A model generated the notes under the pieces. That model did not search any database. It was not told where the DNA came from and saw only the letters and a program-made list of their open reading frames with translations. From Ixodes scapularis (Eukaryota > Arthropoda > Arachnida > Ixodida > Ixodidae), in assembly GCF_016920785.2 (NCBI RefSeq), contig NW_024609884.1, positions 30,982,080-31,046,079 on the forward strand: a stretch of DNA of 64,000 nucleotides. Direction: 5' to 3'. Each line of letters opens with the position of its first letter. Position 1 is the stretch's first letter. Below, in pieces: positions 21,806 through 33,519 of this stretch. Position numbers and translations under genes: made by a program.

Positions 21806-23833
21806 AGTATCTTACTTCCGGTTGTCTATTGTCTGTGCTTGTTTTTAGCACCCTCCCCTTAGTGAATTGCGCATACTTTAAAAGCCTCACCTCCAAGGAC
21901 TAACTGCGCTACCTCCTGAAATATACTAATACGGGATCGACATCCCTTCCACTTCGATTGGGTGAGAAGAAAGGACACTTGTTCCTCAAGGAAATGACAA
22001 ATCTGCCGAAGGTATCGTGGACGCATCTTCAGGACTATTAGCCCCGAGAAGTTGGCGTGGCGCCCCCTTACGGCAAACCGGGGTGACGTCACGGCGAGGA
22101 GAGAATTTTTCCCCGATGCGCCCCGCTCGCCCTGTGGAGGCAAAGAACGACGCTAGCTGTCGGCGCGCTCGTTTCTATTTAATTTTTTTTGGCGTGTTTT
22201 TCTTTGGAAGTGTAACCATTTATATGTGGCTCTATTGAGGTATGGCCTGCAGCTACAGGCGAAACTTGAACCAACATTTTAAGCATGGTTGACAGGGCAG
22301 GCAACGCGTGAATCGCAGCTGGTATATGAAAATGGCCACAATTGCAGGAGTATCACTATAGATTTACATCTCGCACAATGAATGCTGCTGGTGGTCTGAA
22401 TGAATTGGCAGGTTATGCATACTATTTTTTTTTTTGCATATGTTTTTAAACAAGATCACCGAAGCAGAAAAGCTGCGTGCTGCTCGAGCAACATGCTAAA
22501 TACAGTCTGGGCCATGCATGGAGAGAATCATAAGTAAGACAGCCCAACTGCAGGGGCAAAGTAAAAAAACAAGGAAACTTTATTTTATACATTGCTAGCA
22601 TTTGACCTTTGCTGGATTCGGATAGTATTTCAATGGACTACACGGGTGGTATTGCGGAATTGTTTATATCAATCCTCAAGTAATGCATAACAAACGTAAA
22701 CGAAGGTGTCTAGCTCGTTATTAGTCCCTTAAGCCCTAAAATTGATATTTTACTTAAATCGAAATGTCCTGAAGCTAAAATACCAGAAGCTTTTTTCATG
22801 CAGACTGTCACCCTTCACAGGTTCCACATTTTCTGCTACTAGTGCTGCATCTACCACTGGACAGACGTTCGAATGCTTACTTTCACTCCTGTTTTCCTCT
22901 GTTGTCAAAAAGTCCAACTGTAGAAAGTTTGGAGGCTGAGGAAGCTTTTGGAGACCTGCAGCAGTATCTCTTTTAATTAGAAATGACAATTCAGACTAAA
23001 CGGTGTATTTTCCGAATACCCAAGGCTGGAAATAAAATGTCAGGAAAAAGTATAAACATTCCAAATTACGGCACTATTGCTGTGCATACTTTGGGCAGTT
23101 CAATACATATCATACAGGCAACTGGGGGAAATTCGGCCGTTTTTGCTGCTACCATACAAACTAATTTCCAGCAATTGTGCATCTTCTAAGAAATATGCCT
23201 GCATACGTGTATAAACAATATAATTAATTCACGAAGAAGCTACATTTATGTGAAACAACCCTGTTCCACGAGCACTTCAAAGATAATCAGACAAAGGGCC
23301 TTTAAAACATCTGCGAACCAGCGCAAGCAGAGTGGCAGTGCAAAGTCGACCATCCAAAGGCCCATGATATAAATGCCACTTCAAATGCCTTGAATGCGGG
23401 ATGTAATATCGTCCTAAATCATGAACATGCAAGGAACAGAATCCCAGCGTCTGAAACACTTGCGCCACCGCTTCACCGAACCCTCGCAAGATTGCCTTGT
23501 GTCGTGTGGACGGACGGGGAGGTTCATCGGCGGAATTGCCTCCGCCGATAGCTTTAGGGATTTGTAACCCAATTTTAAAGGTTAAAGGGACAAGCAGGCT
23601 TATAAAATGTAGGGAAGCACGTCAATATCGGCCTAACTCGACGTCTTGTACACCGGGTAAACGAAGTCCAGCTCCTCGAAGAGCTTGCGGCACACAACGC
23701 CAAACCAGGAAAACGGTGCTGGGAAGCGAGCCGATGCGAGATCGCGGAGCGGAGTCATCTCCCTGACGTCACGGTACACCTCACCCAATCAGGGCGCGGC
23801 GACCGCAGCGACGCTTGTGTTCGCTCTCGGGGC
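21806..23833. other. Unassigned spacer
   Basis: Two kilobases with no recognised coding, RNA or terminal-repeat signal; T/A runs occur near 22425. A GC-rich patch at 22040-22140 holds a GGTGACGTCACGG string similar to one at about 23763. Confidence 0.4.
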
Positions 23834-24502
23834 TAATACTCCGTTTCACGATAACTTGGCCAACTGTGGAGGCTGCGGCGCTGGGGCAAACGTGATAACA
23901 CTCCATGGTTTAGGCTACCGGTGCCCCGTTACCGCCACAGCAACAGAAACCTCCGCGACAAAAAAGTAGTTCTAAGCTTATTTTTTTTTTAACGTAATTG
24001 AACTCGCGCGATTCCATATATAACGAGAAGATACGAAGAATAAAGAATTAATAATCACAAATTCATTAGTTTCAATTATATTTAAAGCAAACAAGTGACG
24101 CCACATCCGTATACCGCTCGATATTTTTCCGCCGCGGCCGTTGACGATCGCCGCGGCCGTTTCCGCTCAAAACATCGCACTGTGCCATGGCATTAGCACC
24201 CGTCGCAGATTCAAGGCTAAATTGAGCCAATGGTTGTCTCATGAAATGTTCCCGAAGTGCTCGATATTCTAGGGGACGGATATGTTGCTGCGGTGGATGC
24301 TCATCCGAAATTGGTTGGTCTGCAGAGCAGACGACTCTTGAGTCTTGGCTAGCAGACGACAGCCGGTTCCTCCGGGCCTGGCATTTGGCGCGGTGACACA
24401 AATGCTCCCGTGACGTCGGGTCACGTGCCTCGCTCCGACGCCATTATAGGGTCGCGGGGCCCTAGCCTTCACAGTTCGCCAAGTTATCGTGAAACGGAGT
24501 AC
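23834..24502. repeat. Inverted repeat, 40-bp arms 590 bp apart
   Basis: TACTCCGTTTCACGATAACT plus TGGCCAACTGTGGAGGCT at the left corresponds inversely to AGCCTTCACAGTTCGCCA plus AGTTATCGTGAAACGGAGTA at the right (about 24464-24502), with 3 mismatches. The GC-rich interior contains no recognised gene. It could be an intact foldback element or two inverted copies of a short repeat. Confidence 0.6.
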
Positions 24503-25851
24503 ACCTATTCGACTAGCCTGGTTCATCATATACTTGAGGACGACTTCAAACCCACCAATCCCTCAAAGCGTTCAACTACGTACTTCGTGAACGGTCATCG
24601 GCGGAGACACCTGCATCCCCCAGGCGCCGAAGATACGCGCTGAGCTATCCCGCAGGGATCGCCAAGCCAGGTCTTAGTTTTAGCAGACACTCTTTATTGA
24701 TTGATTGATTGATATTTTTTCGAGCTCAGGAGAACCTCCGAAAGTTTTTATTGCGCTTCCTTTAGCGCGACGCGAGTGTATTTTCTATTGTTTTTACTTG
24801 CTTGCCTTGGTATTCAAGGTTTCTTTCCCAGATCACCGTGAAGTGTGCACATTGCATTTGTACGTGCCTTAGTGGCCCATCGTTGTACGGAGATGGCCAG
24901 TCGACGCGCCACGGCGCCGCATTCTCGCGTTGCGCCATCTGTCGGCAGCACATCAAAGTATGCTCGCACCGTCTGCCAATGCTGTCGTCCTGGGATCACA
25001 GAGGTTCGGCGGTATCGGTGGCGTACGTCGCCTCCATATAATCGAAATAACTTCCCTTGTGACATTTTGTTCGTGCCGGCACAGATCGGCAACTCAAAAA
25101 TTTAAGCACGACACTTGCGCATTTCTAGAGCGTAGGTCTCGCTGAATAGCCTACTAGTGAACCAAGAGTCGTCGCGCATTTACCCAAACATAAGGTAAAC
25201 TTAGGAGAACCGGAAGTATTTCTCTCCTTCTGTCATGGCGGCCGGAAGTGGCGCGCACACCCAATACGCACTATGAATGCGGTTTACAAAGGTTGCTTAG
25301 AAGACTCAGTCGAGTGATTACAGTGAGAACACCCAGCTCAAGAAACTCAGGCCGTGGCAAGTTCTGAGCAACTAATTATTGCTTCGTAGCCAGCAATATT
25401 GCCGCATTATCCAATAAGAACGCGGAACAACGATTCCCGAGGCAAAAAGCCCAAATAGAAGACTTGCTCTACTTTTCTCAATAAAGCCTAAAATGTCTTC
25501 TGAGGAAAAAAAAAAAAAATAGAGGACTGCATCGTACGCGCTTGATTTCCCTACTATTAAAAACGGGATAAAATATAGCGACAAGCGTGTTTTTCTGCGA
25601 TTCTGCTCAAAACACAAAGGGCGCTGTCAACGTGCGACAGTTATCCCGAACGATCGCTTCCCGCGTGGCAAAGCAGCCGGCCATCGGCGGACTAATTTTC
25701 GAATGTGCGCAATCGCGGGCGTGAAGCAATCACTCGCGACTGGCTGTAAAACGTCCGATGACGGCGACCTCTGAATTTTTGCGCCGAACTGCAGAAAAAC
25801 GGGCATATCGCGACCTTGCTTCCCATTTTTAAGCGGGTAATTGAACGCCCA
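24503..25851. other. Unassigned spacer with (ATTG)n tail-like run
   Basis: A TTGATTGATTGATTGAT run at 24696-24713, next to an A-box-like GATAGCTCAGCGCG on the minus strand, may be the tail of a small retroposon (weak). Around 25233 ATGGCGGCCGGAAGTGG carries an ETS-type CCGGAAGT site. No gene was identified. Confidence 0.3.
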
Positions 25852-27251
25852 TTAAAGGGGCCCTGCAAGGACTTTTTTACTGGTTTTTAATTTGCACCGA
25901 ACTTGAGCGCACTGAACGCAGTAACTAAATGACACTTTTCTTTTCTCGAAATTCACTTTATTTGAAAAGTTATAGGCAAACTAAAATTACAAAAACAACC
26001 AAAAAATAACCTCCTTCATGACGTCCATGGTTGCTTGAGTGGCCGCGAACTAGAGGAGGGGTAGTGAGCTCAGCGAGCGCTCACGGCTGCTGCACTCCGT
26101 CTCGACGGCGCGAGAGGGCGCCACTAAAGCATGATCTGGATAGGCTGTACGAAGCGGGCTGCCAGAGCGGCTTTCATTGCATTTGCTGCGCGATTAAACA
26201 CTAATTCGGCATGACACTTCATTGGCCACAGACGACAGCAAAGATGGGGTAAAGATCAGTTCAGAATGGGAGCCACTTCGCGCTGCCATACCGCGAAACG
26301 GCCAAACCGCAAGACAAAGCTGTTCACCGAAGGCCTTCGGAACGCTCGGATCCTCCAGTCCATACGACCGCAGCGCCGCCGTGTACACCCGGAACCTTTC
26401 CGTGTCGGCGCCTGATCCCACTACTCCTTTCTTGTATGCGCCGCCTTTTCCACCGCTTGGTGGCAGGTATGTCAGCGGGTCATTTCTTGTTTCTGTACTT
26501 TATAAATTGCATTTGTTTATTTTCTGATCTAAAATACTGAACAAAAACTACTTTTATAAATAATTGAAACTGTTCGCGCCACTTATATTTTGTATTTTGA
26601 CTAAAAAGCTTTTAGTGGCCCTGACCAGTAGTAAGCCCAGGACCAAAGACGTCACATATCGCGCGCTTCCGGTACCGCGGGTCGCCCCCGTCGGTGGAGG
26701 AGGTTTCCGCGTCGTTCGGTTAAAATATGACGCACTGATATTTAGTTACTCTCTCCGTGCCCGCTGGCTTGCTCGAACCCCGAGAGACGTGGAAACCGCA
26801 AAAGAGGTAGACGCTTATACCCCTGTTACACGGGCACACTTAAAGACCGACGACCAGTTCGCGCTTTCCACGTTTCCCCCGCTTCCTCCTCTCCCCCTTC
26901 CACCCAGTCCACCGTTGCCTGGTTCCTCCTCCCCCAGGGTGAGAAGGATCTCCTGCCTTGCAGAATCTCGTGTCTGTTAACCGCGGTTAACTCAGCGTTA
27001 ACTGCTATTACGCGGCACCACATTTACCGCACTGTACTCTCGGACAGCTATTTCAGAACAAGTGACGAGCGCGCGTGCACTGCTTCGATGGATGATCAAG
27101 ATGCTCAAGCGCACGTTCGCCCATAGCTTTGGCTTAGTGTAACTGCAGTTAAGAGTGCCCGTGTAACAAAGGTATTAGAATGCTTAGAGCCCGTAGATTG
27201 AGTTATGGCAATAATGAGACGATCTGAGAAACTATTTTAGTGCCCCTTTAA
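25852..27251. mobile_element. TTAA-flanked AGGGGC element 1 (1.4 kb, with nested MITE)
   Basis: TTAA (25852) is followed by AGGGGCCCTGCAAGGAC and the right end reads AGTGCCCCT followed by TTAA (27248). The inverted AGGGGC ends and TTAA duplication resemble the piggyBac target habit (inference). The body matches 33520-34527 over about 1 kb, including TTGGCCACA(G/A)ACGACAGCAAA and GCCGAAGGCCTTCGG-type stretches. A second MITE (26818-27174) is inserted close to its right end. The roughly 100-codon frames inside (for example at 26222 and 33888) are repeat-borne and not a transposase. Confidence 0.75.
26818..27174. mobile_element. Nested MITE inside TTAA element 1
   Basis: TACCCCTGTTACACGGGCAC at the left is the inverse of GTGCCCGTGTAACAAAGGTA at the right (2 mismatches), with TA at both ends. 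The related element at 33520-34527 lacks this segment at the corresponding place, which confirms it as an insertion. About 355 bp; internal GTTAACGCTG / GCGGTTAAC words; non-coding. Confidence 0.85.
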
Positions 27252-27892
27252 GCGGTCAGTAACCATACTGAAGTTATATAATGAAAATGTGTCTCGTTAG
27301 CAGCATTTGTAGTCAATTATAAAGTTTATGTGATTGGTAAGTACATCCTGCCTCATCAGTTAAATTAATTAGACTACGAACAAAGTGAGCGGTCTTAAGA
27401 TATGCTCTCTGTTAGCTAGGCTAACCCCTCCGTGCTTTTGACAGCGAAGGCTACCACCATCATATCCTATTTTAACACATGGTTCCCTGCAAAATCAATA
27501 TTCATAACAAAGTCTTCAAGTTTAACCTAAATGTTCGAATCAAAAAGTGCGAACCAATTCGTGCACAAGCCAAGCCCGCTACAGCGAAACTAACATATAT
27601 CTTGGTCTAGTTTCAACAGTGCGAGGATACCAAACGATATCAAATCAAAATATCAGTTCGAAGCCCAGGTATGATCCCGTCAGCAACCTTTTGTACCTTG
27701 CTCGGATTTTTTAATACACCGCAAGTGCCTGGACGTCCGGTTTAGCACCCGTAGCTGCGCAAGGTGTGCACCTCGAAAGAGTGTGCGTGCCGTAAAAACA
27801 CTTTCAAAAGCGGCAAACACCATTTTGTAGTTTCCGCACCAAACAAGAAAATTAATTAAACGATCTCTGTTTCCTCTTTGTTTATGAGACAA
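27252..27892. other. Unassigned spacer
   Basis: No recognised feature. Confidence 0.35.
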
Positions 27893-28050
27893 TAGAGAGT
27901 TTTAGTAGATCGTACACGCTGCGGTAAGCGGGCCAACGGGTGCGTGCACAATCCATGCTTCGAACCACGACCGGCTTGGAACTTACAAGTGACGGCACGA
28001 GCTCTCGTTAGCAAAACGAAGCTCTAGTGTAGTCTACTAAAAAGTTTCTA
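27893..28050. mobile_element. MITE family T, copy 2
   Basis: The left end TAGAGAGTTTTAGTAGATCG is identical over 20 bases to copy 1 at 14711. The right end GTCTACTAAAAAGTTTCTA is a diverged inverse. The interiors differ from copy 1, as expected of a family held together by its ends. Confidence 0.7.
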
Positions 28051-28058
28051 AAGTTTGC

Positions 28059-29262
28059 TTAAAGGGGCTATGCAACAATTTTCAGACTGGCCTATTAACT
28101 GCGGAAATTAATCTGCGTCACCTATGGAACGAAAAGCAGAAAACCGCATTTTCTTGCGAGCGCTAGTTCTTATTAAAAAAAAAAAAAAAAATCGAAGGTC
28201 AAAGTGCCTCTCAACTCTCCACGTCGACTTTCGAGTGACGTACAATAGGGTTTCACGTAGTTACCCCTTGGGTCCTCTCTTCAGATAGCAGCCGCTTCCT
28301 CCGCGATTGTCGACTTTTAAAGGATTAGCCTCGTCGAAGGTCGCGGCGAGCGATCGACACAAAAGACGGTTCGCCACGGGGCTGACGGCGAGTGCAGCAG
28401 CGGAGAGGGACAGGTTTTGTTCACTTCCGCGTATCCCCCAGAGATGCCCCAAAACGCCCAGTGGCGAATTCCACTGGGCGTTTTGGAGCGCGCCGTGATC
28501 AATTGACCAGATTTGGAATGGAGCACACGATCCCAACGGGGTCGCGCCGCCTACGGATCCCCAGTGGAACATGACCACTGCTCCGGGATCGGCGGATGCC
28601 TTCCCGTCATTCAACTTCCCGGCAATCCCCTTTCCGCGGCCGCCGCGGTCATTTCGAAGACGTTTTCGTAATCGCGGCGCTAACACGTGTTCCACGCACC
28701 AGCGGCAGGAATGGCTCAGGAGCTTCTAGCAAATATTGCCGGAATGCCCGTAGCGCGGCAAAACCTTCTCTTCTCCTTTCTGGAAAACTAACCGGCTGTC
28801 GAGCCAAGGGGTAAGCAAGTGGCCATTCGAGTTGGCGAGATCAGGCGAGATGCCCCGCGAGAAAGGAAGTCACGTGTGTGCGTCGAGGGCTGGCCCGGCT
28901 GGAATCGGGTTAAATCCGCCGAAATCGTCGGAGCGACTTTTCTTGGATCCAGATCGAGATCTGGAGCGGGAGCTAATCCAAAACGACCCGTGGAACACGT
29001 CCGGCTCAATCCCGATCGCCCTCCAGAAAAGTCGATCCCGGCCCGCTCCAAAACGACCCGTGGAATTCGCCATTAGTTTCCATAACCCCGACAGGCGGCT
29101 GTAGATCGGCAAATAATTAGTTTTTTGTTTTGCGATTACGCAGCAGAATAGCAGTCTTTCGGGAAAAGGTGGCGCCTTTTGGGTCACTTGGGCTTATAAA
29201 AAATATAAGAAATGCAAACTGCCAATTATTTCAACATTAAAATCATTGCACTGCCCCTTTAA
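28059..29262. mobile_element. TTAA-flanked AGGGGC element 2 (1.2 kb)
   Basis: TTAA (28059) then AGGGGCTATGCAACAATT; right end CATTGCACTGCCCCT then TTAA (29259). The interior differs from element 1 and is built around a motif like CCAAAACG(C/A)CC(A/C)GTGGAA seen at about 28450, 28470 (inverted), 28978 and 29048. The pair at 28450-28487 forms a perfect hairpin CAAAACGCCCAGTGG / CCACTGGGCGTTTTG. Open frames of up to 144 codons arise from this GC-rich array and were not accepted. Confidence 0.7.
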
Positions 29263-29334
29263 AGACAGCGCTCACACCACTGTGCAATCGAAAAAAAAAG
29301 TGAAAGCCGTTTACAACTCCCTGTAACGCCGAAT

Positions 29335-29487
29335 TAGAGCGCAGCTCTTGAGGAGGAGGAGGGAAGGGTACTGAGGGGGGGGGGTCACGTGACCCCCCTC
29401 TCGCGGTTACGCCAGCGGCGATGGCGACGGCGACGCCGACGCCGACGCCGCTCAAGCCGGAAACGGGCGCCTAAGAGCTGCGCTCTA
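29335..29487. mobile_element. Short MITE with TAGAGCGCAGCTCTT ends
   Basis: TAGAGCGCAGCTCTTGAGG and the inverse CCTAAGAGCTGCGCTCTA bracket 153 bp. The interior has a 20-bp perfect palindrome with a CACGTG core (29379-29398, GGGGGGTCACGTGACCCCCC) and a GACGCC hexamer tandem (about 29413-29450). Confidence 0.75.
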
Positions 29488-30294
29488 AAACATTTGGATG
29501 CCCCAAAACAAGTATAGTGCTAGGAAACACGCTGAAAGTGAAAGCATTGTCAGCGGCCATTTAGAAAAAGTTGGAGCAATGTTAATCGATATTCCGAGCT
29601 GGATTTGTCGACTTCCTGATCTAAGCGTTTGGTGACACTGATCACGATAAGGTGGCGCGCCGTAAAAGAAACGCGAGTGTGTCGGTTGGTATAAATAGTG
29701 TTACGGCAAAGTCTTGCCGTGAACGCGGGAAAAGGAAAGATATTTGATTTCGGAACAGGATGCACCTACCTACAGGTACGCCATCTACAGGAAGCCCCGA
29801 AGCGAAATAAAGAGCACGTCTGTAGTAAGGTTCACTGACCCAGCGCCGCAGTATGTTATGTTCACATTTTAAGCCGCGCTTAATTTCAGTTTTGATCTAT
29901 CGATGCGTGTTTCGCCTTCGAGAAGACTTGGAAGACTAGGCTCACAGACAAAACAAGCAGCAAGCAAGACACCTTCAGTAAGTTCGCTCGAACATGTATA
30001 TCTCCAATACGTTGCTGCTAGATAAATCAAGAGCAAATGCACACTAGAGCGCACCCCAATAAAGCACATGTTTCAGGTTCGTTAGAACGCGATTTATTAA
30101 CGACGGGAACAATCAGCGAGCAGAAATGAGTGTCCAAATCCATACTATACTCTCTGACAAACAAATGTGCACCATGCCGAGCGATCAATGCGAAATTCGA
30201 CAGATTCAGCTGAACCTGGGCCAGTGGATGGAGAACAAAGTTTGGCAACATATTCTTCCGAGACAAGACTTAAATACCAAAAATACAGCGAATA
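29488..30294. other. Unassigned spacer
   Basis: No recognised feature apart from short overlapping frames. Confidence 0.35.
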
Positions 30295-30365
30295 CAAAAC
30301 GGAATAGTATAATCTGCGGTATAGGGCGTTCCGCCCTATACCGCAGATTATACTATTCCGTTTTG
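30295..30365. repeat. Perfect 34-bp hairpin
   Basis: CAAAACGGAATAGTATAATC... (34 bases, 30295-30328) and its exact inverse (30332-30365) are separated by TTC. There is no mismatch, so the structure is recent or conserved. It is not part of a recognised larger element. Confidence 0.95.
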
Positions 30366-30479
30366 ACAAGACGACGGGGTTCGTGCGCACGGGCACTTTT
30401 TAATGACACACCTCCCTCGGTGGGCGGGAAAACAAAATATGCGAGACGTGATTCTGGTAGAACGTTTGTTTCAGCGGAC

Positions 30480-30610
30480 GATAGGGCTGTGAAAATAATT
30501 GATTGAGCTACCGATTAATCCATAAAGCTACCGAGTAATCGATTGATCTACCGATTATTTGATTAAGGTATTAATGGAGGACTAATTTGTTAACCAATTA
30601 GTAGGTCAAT
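30480..30610. repeat. ATCGATTA-type repeat
   Basis: GAGCTACCGATTAATCCAT, AGCTACCGAGTAATCG and ATCTACCGATTATTTG form three imperfect units of about 25 bp preceded by AGGGCTGTGAAAATAATTG, reminiscent of an arthropod repeat end. Only a fragment is visible. Confidence 0.4.
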
Positions 30611-30715
30611 GAATATGCTACAAGTCGTGACAGTCATCACCTGCGTAGCTGTCAAATTCAACATCAAGAAATCATTCAGTGGCGAGATTTTTGCCACTTT
30701 GCCATGCCTCTATAC

Positions 30716-31109
30716 CAGGGGTGGCCAGGCTGACCCGGCCTAAGAGACGCAAACAAAAACACGAAACTTCCAAGAGCGCGGGGGCGGGGGAGAAAGGGGG
30801 GGGGGGGGGGGGGAAGGGAGGGGGGAAAGGGGCAAACTTATTTGGAGCAATAAACGAAACTCGAACCAACTTTCAATCTATCAGAGTCAAATGCAGTCGA
30901 ACTGTGCGTAATGTAGGTAGCAGTAGCGCAAGACTACCAAACCGCGATCTGTCTTTCGACTTAAAACGCGTTCCATTTCTCTTTTTGGGGAAGTGCTCCT
31001 GTGACCGGGAGGGAGGCGGGGGAGTGAGGGGGGGGGGGGGGGGGGGGTTAGGGGAGGGAGCCGCGAGCCGCACTTCAAGAAGCGAAGAGCCGCAGCTTGG
31101 TCACTCCTG
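30716..31109. mobile_element. hAT-type MITE carrying two poly-G tracts
   Basis: The element starts CAGGGGTGGCCAGGCTGACC and ends AGCTTGGTCACTCCTG, flanked by a perfect 8-bp duplication CTCTATAC (30708-30715 and 31110-31117). CAGGGGTGGCC ends plus an 8-bp duplication indicate the hAT superfamily. Inside are G runs of about 18 (30796-30813) and 20 (31028-31047). The long Gly/Pro-rich frames here are produced by these runs. Confidence 0.85.
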
Positions 31110-31117
31110 CTCTATAC

Positions 31118-33180
31118 TTTCAAAGTGCAGAACCATATTCGTCATTTTTTTTTTTTACACAACACTCGAAACAACTAAATAACCTCGTCTCTAAGCTAAA
31201 TAAACTTTGTTCCGTTTGCCATGCTGCTACGGTAAGCGAGATAAAAAATAAGTAAAACGCCACGAGGCGTTTTTTTTTTTTGTTTTTTTTTTCTAAATCT
31301 ATTGTGTTATCTTTGAATGTAATAATATTTTCTAGGGAAACAGCACACATGTCACTTTTCAATTCTCAAAATAGCATTTAACAGCTGGCATCGACATTTT
31401 TTAGAAAAACGCGTCCGTATTTCTTTTTGTCTTCTCCTCTACTTCTTGCACCAGCCCACGGCATTTCGTTCTTTTCCCGCACCCTAATAATTTTGCGGTA
31501 CTTAAACAACATTATCAGTTTTCATAGTAGATCTATTAATTAATCGCCTAAAGCTAACCGACCAATCGGTTAAAAATTCAGTATCCGTGCACAATTCGAG
31601 AAAACGCATATATACCGTTTCGCACACCGAACATTCCAAAATAAGTACGCTCCTCGGCATCGTACATATCGGACATGCCGCACACTTGCGTCGAAGAAGC
31701 ACGATAACCGCCGGCGTACCAACTCCACGAATGAGGCACGGGGAACGACGCTGGAGACTCACCTGAGTGCTTGCTCATCGAGCACCTCGCGCAGCTGTCT
31801 CTAGAAGTGAGAGTGCTGCCACTTTCTAGCTAGCGCGCCTTTGAGCTCAGTCGACTACCCGCGAATGGCGTGAAGGGGAGGGAGGCACCGGATGACCCTC
31901 CTGACTTCTACCTACGTCACCCGCGGGCGAAGCAAGTACAGCCTCGGGCGGGCAACGCGGTGGCGTTCAGTGACCAGAGCCGATATGCCCGCGATAAGCT
32001 CGCGACATGCCTCGGCTCAGGGTCGCGTTGCCATTTATCGCCCGAGGCTACAACCGGTCCTTCAATGCGCGACGTTGTCCTTGACCCGTGGACAGCCACC
32101 TTGGAGATCTCGCGAACTCCTGCCGAGTTCACTCGGCGCTGAGCAACGTAAACCGTTCCCCAGAGGTTATTTCATTCAACGAAGCGATTCCATTAGCACG
32201 ACCGAACGTTCTTTTTACGTTTACAAGCCATGGTCCTCAGCGTTACGTGTACTTACGCTTGTGGATCAATATGGCCCTCGTAAGACGCCGGGGATTTTCC
32301 GGAAAGCAGGACGCATTATGAATCCGTATTCAGCGTGCGCTCGGTAATGGAACTGTCTTCCGCTTCCGGTGCGCTTTTTGTGAAATCCCGAGCCGAAAGA
32401 GATGAACGACATGACAGGACGCTTTAAAAGCCACGCTCCAGTCGCGCGTCGAATGACCTCAGAATTCACATTTAAAGAGAAAAAAAAAAAAAAAAAGATG
32501 TGGCGTTTAAACTTATCCACGAAGAGCGCTTATTATTGAGCGGAAGCGTTCGTAAGCCAAGCCTAAGCTCTCCAATGACATCTCCTTGAACGGTTGAAAG
32601 CATCTTTGAAACTTCATCACGGGGCGAGAGAGTTACTATTTTATGTAAGCTTTCCGATCAATATTCATTTCTGTATCCCGGTATTTCGTTTTTCCCCCAG
32701 GGTTAAAGCCGGAAGCGAGGATTGCAATATTGCGTAATTTGCGTTTACGAGACGCTTATCTTTTGTTTTTTCGTTCTACCTTTCGCAATTCCCGGAAAGC
32801 GCATTCCATGAAGTCTAGTGGCACTGTGTCAAATGTGCAAGAGTTGTGCCTTCCTTGCGTCAGCATCGCGTACGCTAGCCTTGATGGGGCGCATACAATT
32901 CCAATCGATTCTGCGCGTTCCACTGGTGTGCAATGTCGGTTTGACGTTTTTGTCAGAGGATCAGCGAAGAAAACGAATAAAATCTAGGATTGGCTGCCGC
33001 TTCCTCCTGCGTGTCTTAAATGTAGTTTCTCATTTTAAGCAGGTCACCGTGTACCTAAATAGTGCGTGAAGATGTTCTTTAAGAGAAGTGTACCTTGCGT
33101 AGAAAAAAAAATTAACCCCCCCCCAAAAAAAAAAAAAAAAAAAAAACTGGACCGGGAATACGATCTCCTCTTTTGTTCGT
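31118..33180. other. Unassigned spacer
   Basis: A 2-kb stretch without recognised features. It includes T/A homopolymers (31145, 31270, 32480) and a frame of 151 codons (31892-32347) with no family resemblance. Confidence 0.4.
33122..33146 (+). repeat. Poly-A tract after C run
   Basis: CCCCCCCC is followed by about 22 A residues, immediately before the inverted repeat at 33181. Confidence 0.9.
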
Positions 33181-33306
33181 ACTCAATTGAGTACAAGCTC
33201 TGCCTCCAGCGTGCGCTCGCTGCGTTCCGTCAGTCTTGGGCTGCACGTGTGCCCGGTTGTTATCAAAGGCAAAAAGCTCGCGCTGGAGCCGGAGCATCTA
33301 CTGCAT
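33181..33306. repeat. Inverted-repeat element, family H copy 2
   Basis: GAGTACAAGCTCTGCCTCC and AGCGTGCGCTCGCTG match the arm of the element at 447-600, with the inverse CGCGCTGGAGCCGGAGCAT at the right. It ends at CTTAA, where TTAA element 3 starts. Confidence 0.5.
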
Positions 33307-33308
33307 TC

Positions 33309-33519
33309 TTAAAGGGGCCCTGTAAGGACTTTTTACTGGCTTTTAATTTGCACCGAACCTGAGCGTGCTGAACGTAGTAACTTAATCAAACTTTTCTTTT
33401 CTCGAATTTCGCTTTATTTTACAAGTTATGGGCAAATTAAAATTTCAAAAACAAGCAAAAAAATAACCTCCTTCATGACGTCCCTAAGTGGTCGTGAACT
33501 AGAGGAGGGGTAGTGAGCT
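33309..33519. mobile_element. Partial TTAA/AGGGGC element (truncated copy in tandem)
   Basis: TTAA AGGGGCCCTGTAAGGAC opens a copy of element 1 that stops after AGAGGAGGGGTAGTGAGCT, where a second, longer copy begins. The two are in the same orientation. Confidence 0.75.

Noticed and set aside
30679..31182. 167-codon Gly-rich frame
   Set aside because: It runs through two poly-G tracts inside the hAT-type MITE at 30716-31109.
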